A stretch of 64,000 nucleotides of DNA, from the NCBI GenBank assembly GCA_963576475.1, contig OY754970.1:25355091-25419090 (forward strand). Reading direction: 5' to 3'. Of the stretch, positions 53,001-57,345 are shown in pieces. Each line of letters begins with the position of its first letter. Position 1 is the stretch's first letter. This stretch comes from Molanna angustata. Taxonomy: Eukaryota; Arthropoda; Insecta; Trichoptera; Molannidae. Position numbers and translations under genes: made by a program. The notes beneath the pieces were generated by a model that ran no database searches, had not been told where the DNA came from, and worked only from the letters and a program-made list of their open reading frames with translations.

Positions 53001-55782
53001 CCAATATATATAACTTTGATTTATAAGATGGTTATATTGATATAAATTTTAGAATCAATTTTTAACTAACTTTCAGAATTTGTGAATTCCGAAGCTATGA
53101 AAATTTCAGAATTTGTGAATTTCCGAAGACAATGCATGCTAAAACTGCAGTTTCATTAATTTTAATTTTGATAAATTGAACAATTTTGTATTTCTAAACT
53201 TGAATTGTGACTTCTTTACATGTTGCATAATACACAGGCGTTATTTATATCGTTATACGATCGATTTCTAAACTTTGAAAAAGGTGTCATCATCATCATC
53301 TGTGGCTCCACAACCCAGGTCGGGTCTTAGCCTCCTGAAAAAGGTGTACTCAAGTTTTTTTTATTTGCTTGTTTTAATTCAAAATTCACTAAATGGATAA
53401 ATAGAATTTTAATTTTGGTTTGTTGCTCAGTATTCATGCATTCGTTGTTAAGTTACCAACCTAAATTATATCTCATATTTCACATCTCATCCGATATTAG
53501 AGAAAGTAGATTGGTCTATTGTTAATAAAGGGTTCAAGTCTTTACATAAAAGTTATCTTGATAGATCATTAAAAGGAAACAGTATTACACAGTATTACAC
53601 AGTATTACACAGTATTACACAGTATTACACATTATTACTCCCTGAATCGTATAAAAATGATCAAGGGACACAAACAATATGGTTTGTTTTATGCACAAAT
53701 CGTTTCGTTTGTTCTTTATCATTTGAGATTTACCGGGTTATTTTGAAAACAAAACTTTTAGTATCTAATGCGAACGAAGAATATTCGTGTCTGCCAACCA
53801 TAAGTGAATATATAGTAATATGTCGGCCTTCGTGGCTCAGTTGGTTGGGTATCTAACTGCTGATCCAAAGGTTCCGGGTTCGATTTCCGGTGGATACACA
53901 GTTTTTAATTGTGTTTTCAGTCTGGATCTGTGAGACAATTAATATCGTAAGTCTCCAGAATGTGGCAAATTGTTATTGGGTGCTTGTTAAATTAATATTT
54001 GACATAGTATCTGTTAGTTGCCCAAGAAGCAATATTAAATAAATAAATAAATAGTTATTTTGGTGCGGCGAACTTTATCAACCGACAACTATGTTTGCTT
54101 TATAAAATTTTCTAGTTAAAACGACATAATTTCGCCTTGAATTGGAACAATATAAACACAGGAAAGTAGGTTTCAAAAGATAAAGAAGAAAAAGAAACGA
54201 TGTTCTCATCTTCAGGATGACTTACGTACTAAATTAAAAATGAAAATATAGACTTAACCTAAACTAAAGATGTGGGAGGAGTCAATTCAAAAGAAGTGGG
54301 GCAAGTATATCAAATCTAATAAAAAAGAATATCCCGAACACAATTTCACCAGCCTTCTATACAAATAATAAACTGAAAAATATAATACTTAATAATAAAG
54401 ACAAGATAAATAAATTAGAAAAATCGGGAGTATACAAATTAAGTTGTAATGACTGTAATCAATTTTATATAGGGAAAACAAATAGAAATTTTCAAATTAG
54501 AACACAAGAACACTTACGCTGTCTGAAAAATAATAATTTTTCAGAATTCGCTGAACACCTTATAGAATTTAATCATCATTTTGACATTAATACAGGTTTA
54601 CAGATATTACATACAGGACATTCAAATTTAAAATTAGCTGATTTGGAAATATTAGAAATTAGGAAAAGCATAAACAATAACCAGGATATAATAAACAATC
54701 AAATTAATTTTCCTAATAGTCCGCTACTAAATATATTCCCTATCAAATAAATTAACATAGATTAAATTAATAATAATAAAAAAAAAATAATAAATATATT
54801 AATAAATAATTTATATCTTGCGTTTCCTAAACACCGGGTTGTCGCTTGCCCCACTACTTTTGAATTGACTCCTCCCACATCTTTAGTTTAGGTTAAGTCT
54901 ATATTTTCATTTTTAATTTAGTACGTAAGTCATCCTGAAGATGAGAACATCGTTCTCGAAACCGGTCGACAGTTATTTGTGCTCAAAAGTGGTGTATACC
55001 AAGTTATTATTATAATATATATTATAAAATAAAAATTATAATGACGCCACAAAGTTACTTCCTTAAAAATAAAACTGAATTAAGAAAAAGAAACCCTAAT
55101 ATTTCGAATGTAATATTTGCATTATTGGTTCACCCAGGATTTTCTTTTGGAATGACGAAATCAATGTGATCTGTTTTCAGGTGAAGGCATATTTAATTTT
55201 CTTCTTTAAAGATATTTATTTTTTGATGGTCACATAAAGCAAATCTGCACATTAATTTATAGGTAAATTAATGTGAAGATCAAAAAAATATTATTCATAA
55301 ACATTCCGTTTTACTGTAAAAATGTACTTTGCTTTCTACGAGCACTGACTGAAGAAATTGGCCACTTAGTAGATTGTCTAATTAGGATATTAGTAATTCA
55401 TAATGTGTTCTTATTTTTTATTATAATAACTGAATTTTTATGTTAATTATTAATTTTGGGTAGTATTTGGCAAAGAGACAAAAATCTTGAGCTATTCAAT
55501 TTAGTAAGAAAATATAATTATTGCTTCTTTCTTCAGGAACCTGCTTGGAAGACACACGTCTGGCAGAAAGGTCGAGACGGTGACAGAGCGGTGTCCAAGA
55601 GACCTCACAGAAAATTCCACTTCAAGCAGATCGCAAGAGCCGTCAAGTTTACCTCGAAACTGTTCGGCAAAGCTCTCTCCCGGAGAATCAAGGCCACTGT
55701 TCTATATGCCACTGAGACGGGAAAATCAGAGCAATTTGCCAAGCAGCTGGGAATCATATTTGGACATGCTTTTAACGCCCAG
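22457..55782 (+). CDS. NOS: nitric oxide synthase, partial (seven internal exons)
   Basis: NOS makes nitric oxide and citrulline from L-arginine, oxygen and NADPH; it works as a dimer, with calmodulin switching electron flow from the flavin domain to the heme. The seven exons join as 92+142+140+175+182+115+246 bases, 364 codons without a stop, all with GT-AG introns of 1526, 3600, 10547, 8152, 408 and 8001 bases. Visible landmarks in order: FPQRTDG, the substrate-binding GWYMATEIG with its arginine-binding Glu codon at 38628, TIVDHHTAS, the pterin and dimer-interface block [18 protein letters not shown], the basic calmodulin-binding run [14 protein letters not shown], and the FMN phosphate loop [10 protein letters not shown]. 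The heme-ligand Cys region and the rest of the reductase are not in the window. The frame is intact, so this looks like a working single-copy gene. Alternative splicing cannot be judged. Confidence 0.95.
22600..23090 (-). mobile_element. R1-like LINE 3' end, reverse copy
   Basis: The - strand shares long blocks with 56092-56525 (GTCGCTCATTTAGCGTTCT, CACCCAATGGTGTCC, CCTCTTCAAGG) and lies inside the first NOS intron, partly close behind exon a. The frame is broken. Reading it as a 160-codon open frame from 22804 to 22322 is accidental, because that runs antisense through NOS exon a. Confidence 0.65.
23722..23840 (+). mobile_element. SINE-A, tRNA-derived, short copy
   Basis: Head GGTGGCAAAGTGCTGGGTTG, anticodon-arm block GGTAATCCAGTG, B-box-like GAGTCCGAATTC, then the shared body CGTTCACCTAAA and CACAAGCATGAATGC. 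Compared with 52112-52288 it has lost part of the D arm. Confidence 0.7.
24075..24216 (+). CDS. NOS: NOS exon b (oxygenase domain)
   Basis: Acceptor CTATGCAG, donor GAG|GTATGT. The first base completes Arg, then 47 codons: [30 protein letters not shown] and [10 protein letters not shown] are standard NOS oxygenase wording. Ends in phase 0. Confidence 0.95.
24217..25235. other. NOS intron sequence, nothing recognised
   Basis: AT-rich intron DNA between exon b and the LINE piece at 25.2 kb. No supported feature. Confidence 0.5.
25236..26052 (+). mobile_element. CR1/L2-like LINE, C-terminal end and 3' tail
   Basis: One frame runs from about 25236 through [23 protein letters not shown] and [16 protein letters not shown], the thumb and C-terminal part of a CR1/L2-type reverse transcriptase. 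It slips near 25540-25590 into the frame that gives [14 protein letters not shown] and [10 protein letters not shown], the usual end. The 3' region carries GTTGGTTGGAAGATATTGCC and AATAAGCCCGCCGTTATGCA before an (AAAT)n tail. 5'-truncated and frameshifted. Confidence 0.8.
25956..26180. repeat. compound microsatellite (AAAT)n-(CGAA)n-(CAAA)n
   Basis: About 22 units of AAAT, then about 7 of CGAA, then a long CAAA run with a few interruptions (CAATCAAA, CCATACAT). It begins at the LINE tail, so it probably grew from it. The long open frames with FVCL and YLFI repeats on the - strand are only this microsatellite translated. Confidence 0.95.
26181..26784. other. NOS intron sequence, nothing recognised
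   Basis: Two short open frames exist (26394-26585, 26572-26778) but show no recognisable domain or codon bias. Confidence 0.5.
26786..27490 (+). mobile_element. GTGGCCAAC-family element, copy interrupted by SINE-C
   Basis: Starts GGTTGTGGCCAACGCTAAAC and follows the order of the 33644-34630 copy (ACTCCTCACTACCAAGTA, AATGCCATTTTATGAAAGTG, later GGGGTCACTTTGAAATATTT). A SINE-C is inserted between about 27090 and 27295. The end is vague. Confidence 0.6.
27095..27295 (-). mobile_element. SINE-C, tRNA-derived
   Basis: The - strand starts GACCGCCGTGGCATAGTTGG (A-box type) and has CTGGGTTCAATTCCCAGC, a T arm with B box, then a body ending TTGGAAGAAATTGCCATACG and GCGCAGGGTGCAAG. The body is shared with 51357-51450. 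The 3' part resembles the LINE tail at 25.86 kb (TTGGAAGATATTGCC), suggesting it borrows that LINE's machinery. Confidence 0.75.
27817..27956 (+). CDS. NOS: NOS exon c (oxygenase domain)
   Basis: Acceptor TTGTATACAG, donor CCCAA|GTGAGT. Reads [19 protein letters not shown] and later [15 protein letters not shown]; the equivalent block (GWKP... DILPL) is conserved in all animal NOS. Phase 0 in, phase 2 out. The next intron is the longest, 10.5 kb, and full of LINE and SINE pieces. Confidence 0.95.
27957..29010. other. start of the largest NOS intron, nothing recognised
   Basis: AT-rich DNA after exon c. No supported gene or repeat boundary. Confidence 0.5.
29011..29925 (+). repeat. dispersed repeat D, copy 2, interrupted
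   Basis: Matches 17318-17805 at both ends. Between about 29220 and 29660 it is interrupted by repeat E (29225-29350) followed by a reverse LINE tail (29405-29615). The break falls where copy 1 is continuous. Confidence 0.7.
29405..29615 (-). mobile_element. RTE-like LINE tail, reverse copy
   Basis: On the - strand it follows the same course as 30540-30810: GGCATGACCATGTGAATGAT, GATGATGCATGGATG, then GGTTCTCTCTGCTTACCCCG and GGCGTGATGGTATGTATGTA. A further short - strand copy of the last part is at about 40565-40620, inside the hAT element. Confidence 0.65.
30013..30192 (-). mobile_element. SINE-A, full length
   Basis: The - strand starts GGGTCGATGGCAGAGCGG (A box), has GCGCTGGGCTACTAATCCAG as anticodon arm, GCGAGTTCGAATCCTGCC as T arm and B box, and the shared body GTTCACCTTATAGCACAA and GGGAACGTAGGAAGATGTA. 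It ends in an A-rich tail. It abuts the LINE fragment that starts at about 30205. Confidence 0.8.
30205..30840 (+). mobile_element. RTE-like LINE tail with internal duplication
   Basis: The frame 30209-30448 reads [18 protein letters not shown] and [13 protein letters not shown], an endonuclease-reverse transcriptase C-terminus. The same segment then repeats in diverged form from about 30421 (a ~212-base direct duplication), followed by four 34-base tandem units. No poly-A; it ends in the GGTATGTATGTA motif shared by other copies. Confidence 0.7.
30541..30678. repeat. 34-bp tandem repeat, four copies
   Basis: AAGGGATGGCACGGCCATG followed by TGAACTATATTCTGA repeats with a 34-base period, four units, the last three identical by eye. 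It lies within the LINE tail and translates out of frame, so it arose after insertion. Confidence 0.9.
31506..32434 (+). mobile_element. Helentron-like (HINE) element, old copy
   Basis: Diverged relative of 42717-43729: CTTTGAAGTCAAAAAACACC, CATATATGTTCTATATA, GCAGTAGAACATTTAGTGTG, GAGGGGTTATCAACTTTTGA, and the same end ATCGACAGTTGGATCTAATG followed by CAACTAG and T. It lacks the TG microsatellite of the younger copies, and its 5' end is blurred. Confidence 0.6.
33234..33243 (+). promoter_or_regulatory. possible TATA box
   Basis: TATAAAAGGC follows a run of C (33216-33227) in otherwise AT-rich DNA. The form is good for a core promoter, but no transcript or frame downstream supports it. It could belong to an old LTR. 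Confidence 0.2.
33644..34630 (+). mobile_element. GTGGCCAAC-family element, best copy
   Basis: Starts ACGAGTGGGTTGTGGCCAAC and ends near GGGTTAGTGAGGAATAAA. ATTCCTCACTAAC occurs near the left end and inverted near the right end, a 13-base subterminal inverted repeat. The uninterrupted host sequence is at about 53489-53512, so the borders are known to a few bases. It is non-coding and is itself interrupted at 33753-34158. Other copies: 18361-18880 and 26786-27490. I cannot place the family. Confidence 0.7.
33753..34158. mobile_element. LTR-like insertion, 406 bases, with target duplication
   Basis: GAGTTTGT flanks it on both sides (33745-33752, 34159-34166), and related copies at 18.4 kb are continuous at this point. 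Counting one flanking T as element, it begins TGCGATATCGG and ends GCGCCAACA, the TG...CA form of an LTR. It is GC-richer than its surroundings and contains TATAAATATG. A solo LTR is the likeliest reading; the duplication is then 7 bases, longer than usual, with one or two bases matching by chance. Confidence 0.5.
34761..36404. other. NOS intron sequence with one hairpin
   Basis: No supported gene. A perfect 18-bp hairpin is listed separately; the rest is AT-rich. Confidence 0.5.
35081..35125. repeat. perfect 18-bp hairpin
   Basis: GCCTTGTTAGGGCATTAA (35081-35098), a 9-base loop, and its exact inverted copy (35108-35125). Perfect arms in such an old-looking intron suggest a recent foldback event or constraint; no element borders seen. 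Confidence 0.7.
36405..37004 (+). mobile_element. non-LTR reverse transcriptase tail (jockey/CR1-like)
   Basis: Frame 36407-36637 reads [20 protein letters not shown] and [14 protein letters not shown], then the LTYEERL block, a stop, and after a shift LIETFKI-type and [29 protein letters not shown]. This is the thumb-to-end region of a jockey- or CR1-like reverse transcriptase. It finishes with CTGCCTATAAATAAATAAT, a short A-rich tail. Dead, two breaks seen. Confidence 0.8.
37225..37823 (+). mobile_element. non-LTR reverse transcriptase tail with poly-A
   Basis: The frame near 37250 reads [20 protein letters not shown] and later [13 protein letters not shown], the 'IxSxLxYLIPxW' block of a jockey/R1-type element, then several stops. 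A run of A ends it at about 37808-37823. Different family from the neighbouring piece at 36405. Confidence 0.75.
37824..38070 (+). mobile_element. RTE-like LINE tail
   Basis: Reads [18 protein letters not shown] and later [13 protein letters not shown]. The KLKW-x-AGH-x-A block is the usual C-terminus of an arthropod endonuclease-reverse transcriptase. It stands directly behind the poly-A of the previous LINE, so one was probably inserted in the other. Confidence 0.7.
38196..38393 (-). mobile_element. SINE-B, full length
   Basis: The - strand starts GTCGGCCTTCGTGGCTCAGT with a tRNA-like head, has CTGATCCAAAGGTCCTGGGT as the anticodon-to-T arm, and the body AATTGTGTTTACAGTCTGGA, GTGAGACGATTAATATCG, TACTATGTCAAAT-type end. 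It ends 110 bases before NOS exon d. Confidence 0.75.
38504..38678 (+). CDS. NOS: NOS exon d (arginine-binding region)
   Basis: Acceptor TTCTTTTCACAG, donor GAG|GTAGTG. One base completes Asn, then 58 codons: [38 protein letters not shown]. The Glu of TEIG (codon 38628-38630) corresponds to the Glu that holds the guanidino group of L-arginine in NOS structures. Ends in phase 0. Confidence 0.96.
38942..39039. repeat. Penelope-type inverted repeat with degenerate hammerhead-like core
   Basis: Two 38-base arms (38942-38979 and 39002-39039) match almost perfectly; inside and after the turn it reads CTTGAAAAT, stem GTGC/GCAC, GAAACCGG. The end GAAACCGGT is the same as at 54958-54966. The arms extend weakly into AT-rich flanks on both sides. 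It follows NOS exon d by about 260 bases. Confidence 0.55.
39305..40732. mobile_element. hAT-type element, nested, non-autonomous
   Basis: Terminal inverted repeats CAGGGCCGGATAAA / TTTATCCGGCCCTG, and an exact 8-base target duplication TGGAGAGG (39297-39304 and 40733-40740). The uninterrupted site is present in the sister copy at about 42796-42806. CAG-type ends and 8-base duplications are hAT hallmarks. No transposase frame is left in the 1428 bases; a short reverse RTE tail is inside at about 40565-40620. Confidence 0.9.
40855..40935. repeat. TG/TCTG microsatellite
   Basis: A (TG)n run with regular TC interruptions in the centre of the Helentron-like element. A shorter version is at 42919-42960 in the sister copy. 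Confidence 0.9.
41707..42571 (+). mobile_element. Helentron-like 3' half, directly repeated
   Basis: Begins right behind copy 1 and repeats its 3' part (GTGACGACATTGCTTCATAC ... ATCGACAGTTGGATCTCATG ... CAACTAG) including the same end at 42568-42571. A tandem 3' half is typical of rolling-circle read-through. It carries a reverse LINE insert at 41942-42490. Confidence 0.65.
41942..42490 (-). mobile_element. CR1/L2-like LINE, C-terminal end
   Basis: The - strand frame 42441-42052 reads [20 protein letters not shown], then [20 protein letters not shown] and [23 protein letters not shown]: the end of an L2/CR1 reverse transcriptase. Its 3' region ends GCGCTATAGAAATTATCCAT and (TTA)n repeats. 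Flanks GGATTTAT and GGATTATG look like a worn target duplication, and the sister sequence at 43632 is uninterrupted. The frame is nearly intact. Confidence 0.85.
42717..43729 (+). mobile_element. Helentron-like (HINE) element, copy 2, complete
   Basis: TCCAACTGTCGATTTGTTC start, ATCGACAGTTGGA subterminal inverted repeat, hairpin CATGT/ACATG, CTAG end at 43726-43729, inserted between A (42716) and T (43730). It is 1013 bases with a central TG microsatellite, very close to copy 1 outside the hAT insert. It has no gene and would depend on a Helentron's Rep-helicase for movement. Confidence 0.8.
43850..44310 (+). mobile_element. CR1/L2-like LINE, C-terminal end
   Basis: Near 43860 a frame reads [17 protein letters not shown] and TEFLSSFF, then broken, with TTTAAAAAAAGACTAAACTG matching the FKKRL-type end of this LINE class. 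The 3' region GGTTGTTTGGAAGAAACTGC, ATAATAAAACCACC is the diverged form of the tail at 25.86 kb. Several breaks. Confidence 0.65.
44311..46830. other. NOS intron sequence, no supported gene
   Basis: Near 44311-44400 an (ATTT)n tract introduces another reverse LINE-tail-like segment. The rest is AT-rich without recognisable genes; 46320-46553 has an open frame of 77 codons with no known domain. Confidence 0.45.
46831..47012 (+). CDS. NOS: NOS exon e (oxygenase domain)
   Basis: Acceptor TTTGTTTCAG, donor AG|GTAAAT. Reads [19 protein letters not shown], then [20 protein letters not shown] and ends in KL plus two bases of Arg. Strong match to insect NOS. The intron after it is only 408 bases and carries a LINE scrap directly behind the donor. 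Confidence 0.95.
47034..47201 (+). mobile_element. RTE-like LINE tail inside the 408-base NOS intron
   Basis: ATACATTGCGGGCAGGAACG, GGATGGCACAACCATGTGAA and TGCATGAATGTTGACGAAAG follow the course of 30280-30760. It starts some 20 bases after the exon e donor and takes up about 40% of the shortest intron. Confidence 0.7.
47421..47535 (+). CDS. NOS: NOS exon f (pterin site and dimer interface)
   Basis: Acceptor TTTATTGCAG, donor CAA|GTAAGT. One base completes Arg, then 38 codons with [20 protein letters not shown] and [17 protein letters not shown]. This is the block that forms the tetrahydrobiopterin pocket and dimer contact in NOS. Confidence 0.96.
47640..48300 (+). mobile_element. non-LTR element RNase H and tail fragment
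   Basis: Reads [13 protein letters not shown], the end of an RNase H domain (the GNEKADEL block), and further on [17 protein letters not shown], the C-x-C ... H-x4-C tail of a jockey/I-type element. In between the frame is broken. About 100 bases after NOS exon f. Confidence 0.75.
48301..50248. other. NOS intron sequence, nothing recognised
   Basis: AT-rich. An 85-codon open frame on the - strand at 49361-49104 and a 76-codon one at 50159-49929 have no recognisable features. Confidence 0.45.
50253..50940. mobile_element. TTAA-flanked foldback element (piggyBac-like MITE)
   Basis: Arms of about 320 bases are inverted copies around a centre near 50600. The left end reads GGGGGGGACTGCTGCCAACG and the right end CGTTGGCAGCAGTCACCCTC. 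TTAA stands on both sides (50249-50252, 50941-50944), the target choice of piggyBac. Arms match by about 80-85% by eye, so it is old enough to have diverged. No transposase. Confidence 0.75.
51300..51356. repeat. 25-bp AT palindrome at a SINE-C border
   Basis: GATGAATTAATTTAAC plus a T run faces an A run plus GTTAAATTAATTCATC, with a loop of about 6 bases. The right arm continues into SINE-C body sequence, so the left arm is probably an inverted copy made at insertion. Confidence 0.7.
51357..51450 (+). mobile_element. SINE-C 3' fragment
   Basis: ACGCAAATGTTGTTTCTCTG, TGGTTGGTTGGAAGGTATTG and GTTGCGCAGGGTGCAAGG match the body of the SINE at 27095-27295. The tRNA-like head is absent. Confidence 0.7.
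52112..52288 (-). mobile_element. SINE-A, full length with tRNA-Thr-like head
   Basis: The - strand head folds as a tRNA: acceptor GGTCGGT against CTCGACC (6 of 7 pairs), anticodon stem CTGGG/TCCAG with loop CTAGTAA, giving AGT (threonine), and T arm GCGAG/CTTGC with loop TTCGAAT. A box TGGCAGAGCGG and B box GAGTTCGAATC are intact, so RNA polymerase III could still start here. The body GTTCACCTAAGCACAAGC ... GGGAACGTAGGAAGATGTA and an A-rich end follow, which marks it as a SINE and not a tRNA gene. Confidence 0.85.
52414..52590 (+). mobile_element. SINE-A, diverged copy
   Basis: GGTGGCACAGCACTTAACCC, TTAGTAATCCAGTGGTC, GAGTTCGAATCCTGCC, GTTCACCTACATATATAGCA. It points away from the SINE-A at 52112-52288, only 125 bases apart, head to head. 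Confidence 0.75.
53167..53600 (+). repeat. dispersed repeat F, second copy
   Basis: Shares blocks with 32900-33640 and 34630-34760 and lacks the 1-kb element found there. It is interrupted by a 48-base RTE tail at 53288-53335. Confidence 0.6.
53288..53335 (-). mobile_element. 48-base RTE-like LINE insertion
   Basis: The - strand is the last 48 bases of the LINE at 10595-11451 (AGGCTAAGACCCGACCTGGG ... CCACAGATGATGATGATG). TGAAAAAGGTGT is duplicated exactly at 53276-53287 and 53336-53347. It is a retrotransposition event cut short after 48 bases. Confidence 0.9.
53580..53639. repeat. 10-bp tandem repeat ACAGTATTAC
   Basis: Five identical copies and one with a change (ACATTATTAC). Confidence 0.95.
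53824..54052 (+). mobile_element. SINE-B, full length
   Basis: Head GGCCTTCGTGGCTCAGTTGG (A box), GGTTCCGGGTTCGATTTCC (T arm with B box), body GTCTGGATCTGTGAGACAAT, GTCTCCAGAATGTGGCAA, CATAGTATCTGTTAGTTGCC, ending in (AAAT)n. Other copies at 8438, 22204 and 38196. tRNA-derived, no coding capacity. Confidence 0.8.
54196..54962 (+). mobile_element. Penelope-like element, GIY-YIG part between inverted repeats
   Basis: Arms of 110 bases, 54196-54305 and 54845-54954, are almost perfect inverted copies. They enclose the end of a GIY-YIG endonuclease frame. The right arm carries CTGAAGA (54935-54941), a stem GAGAAC/GTTCTC with loop ATC, and GAAAC (54958-54962), the order of a hammerhead ribozyme core. 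Penelope-like elements are known to end in a GIY-YIG endonuclease and to carry hammerhead motifs in their terminal repeats. The reverse transcriptase part is absent, so this is a 5'-truncated copy. Confidence 0.8.
54274..54750 (+). pseudogene. GIY-YIG endonuclease C-terminal frame of a Penelope-like element
   Basis: The frame is open for 158 codons to TAA at 54748-54750 but has no ATG, so it is a truncated end of a longer Pol. Motifs: SGVYKLSC (GIY position), CNQFYIGKT (YIG position), [10 protein letters not shown] with the conserved Arg and His, a Cys pair (CNDC) as in the zinc-finger-like part of Penelope endonucleases, later HHFDI and LEILEI. This endonuclease nicks target DNA to prime reverse transcription. 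The preceding linker and reverse transcriptase are missing; the first codons lie within the left inverted repeat. Confidence 0.85.
55537..55782 (+). CDS. NOS: NOS exon g (calmodulin-binding segment and start of flavodoxin domain)
   Basis: Acceptor TTTCTTCAG, donor CAG|GTAAAT, 82 codons in phase 0 at both ends. [16 protein letters not shown] closes the oxygenase domain, [18 protein letters not shown] is the calmodulin-binding helix, and [18 protein letters not shown] opens the FMN domain with its phosphate-binding loop; FGHAFNAQ ends the exon. The following exon (expected to begin with a short YCM..YD block) was not found before the BEL/Pao element at 59456, so the next intron is over 8 kb. 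Confidence 0.96.
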
Positions 55783-56091
55783 GTAAATAATTTTATCTAA
55801 ATAATATTCTGTGTAACACAATACTGATAAAAATCATACTATTCTTCCAAAAAATATTCTTTTTTACAGGACAATCATTTCAACTGGTAAGAACTTATAC
55901 AACTGATAAAGTAAAGTATATAATCACTCTTTGTGTACATGATACTCTTTGGCACTCTTTCTTCGCCCATACTTTTCACGTGCCCTGCATATCGCAGCCT
56001 CCCTATTTTTGTTACCTTTATAATGTAGGACTATCTAGAGTTATCTTCACTGATTTAATATTGCCTCCTCTGCCTCATGTCATTTCTGTCA

Positions 56092-56524
56092 AAACCCAGA
56101 CCAAACTTCGGAACATATCCTTTGGGATTGTTGCCACCCAATGGTGTCCCCTTCTAGATCGGAGCTCCTCGTTGCTGTCCGTGGGCCTCTTCAAGGTGTC
56201 ATTGAGAACGCGGATTTTGTGATCTAGAAGAACAATTTTAAAGCCTTTAAAAAGTTTTGTCTTAGTTATGGTGTCTCACTATTGTTAGATTCCCAGTAGG
56301 TTCATTTTTTACAGAGATCTTGTTCAAACCCCTGATGTTTCTCATTTAAAAAGATCTGAAGTCAATGACAGTCCACGAGTGTGAATCTTCCATTCATATT
56401 CATTGATTGTTCTTTTGCACTATGATGCCGAGATTGCTAATCTAGAGGTCTACATGAGCTACTTTTCGTGCTATACATTTTTTTTCTTGTCGCTCATTTA
56501 GCGTTCTGTGAAGGAGCCGTTTTT
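56092..56524 (+). mobile_element. R1-like LINE C-terminal end and 3' region
   Basis: A frame reads PDQTSEHILWDCCHPMV, PLQGVIENADFVI, stop, then NNFKAFKKFCL. The H-x4-C pair and the K-x-F-x2-F-x2 end are typical of R1-like elements. The 3' part (CGCTCATTTAGCGTTCTGTG) matches the reverse copy at 22600-23090. It is interrupted by a MITE and resumes for a few bases at 56856. Confidence 0.7.
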
Positions 56525-56855
56525 ACGCAACGTCCTACGTAGGCGATTCAAAGCGAACGCGATTGCGAAGCGATGCGATGCGGTTATACGCGAATTCAAT
56601 GCGATGCGGCGGCTCTGTCCTACGTGCGCGCAAATCGCGCTTCTGACATTATACTTAATCAAAAAAAACTATGGCACCGCGACCAATTCGCGCGAAAATA
56701 TCAAATCAACTGATCGCGTTCGCTTCGCATCGCGCCGCGCCGCATCGTACCCTACTCGCGGTTGGTAACGTAGGACACTTCCATAGTTACCAACTAGTTG
56801 TTATTTTCGCGCCGCTTCGCGTTCGCTTTGAATCGCCTACGTAGGACCTTGCGTT
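56525..56855. mobile_element. CpG-rich long-TIR MITE
   Basis: ACGCAACGTCCTACGTAGGC and its inverted copy, continuing with GATTCAAAGCGAACGCGA, bound 331 bases filled with GCGATGCGATGCGG and CGCGCCGCGCCGC blocks. This is far above the local GC and CpG level. The reverse LINE copy at 22.65 kb is continuous at this place (GGCCGTTATATGCAGAGCGG), so the insertion is certain. A target duplication of roughly 9-11 imperfect bases (GCCGTTTTTA against GTCCGCTTATA) would fit a Mutator-type element; this is tentative. Confidence 0.75.
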
Positions 56856-56880
56856 AAAGTCCGCTTATATTATGCAGAGC

Positions 56881-57345
56881 GATGGTTGTGGAGTAGTGAA
56901 ATACTGTACATCTCGTCGATGTGTCGTGTTCTCCAAATTTCGTTTACCTGCACATGTCCGAATACTTTTCTGAGTATTTATCTCTCGAATACCAATAGAG
57001 ACAATTTGTCATCTTTTTTTACTCAATACCCAGCATTCGGAACCATAAGTTATCACGGGGCGTAGTAACATTATAAATTGTGACTTTTGTTTTTCTAGGC
57101 ATTATCTGAGAAGCAAGATGTCTTCTTAAACCAAAGAAGCATCTGTTAGCCATATAGGTATATCCAGCGCTTAATTTCAGTGGATGTATCATTAACATTA
57201 TTAGTCACTATCGACCGAAGTACTTATATTCTATTGTGTGGGAGCCTATGTATGTATGCTGATTTTTGTTGCGTTCTGCGGTTGTTATTAAATGCCTGGC
57301 ATATAGGTATTTGGTCTTACTGGCGTTGAAGCAAAGGCACAATCC
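56881..57345 (-). mobile_element. RTE-like LINE reverse transcriptase tail
   Basis: Reading back from 57345 the - strand gives NASKTKYLYARH, then in other frames TSTEIKR- and MANRCFFGLRRHL-type blocks, RKTKVTIYNV, ITYGSECWVLSK and a FGHVQVNE end. These are the thumb and tail of the same class as 10595-11451 but a different family. Several frame breaks. Confidence 0.7.

Noticed and set aside
55866..55895. Possible micro-exon of NOS after exon g
   Set aside because: ACAG|GACAATCATTTCAACTG|GTAAGA has splice-like borders but the residues do not fit the start of the NOS flavodoxin domain.
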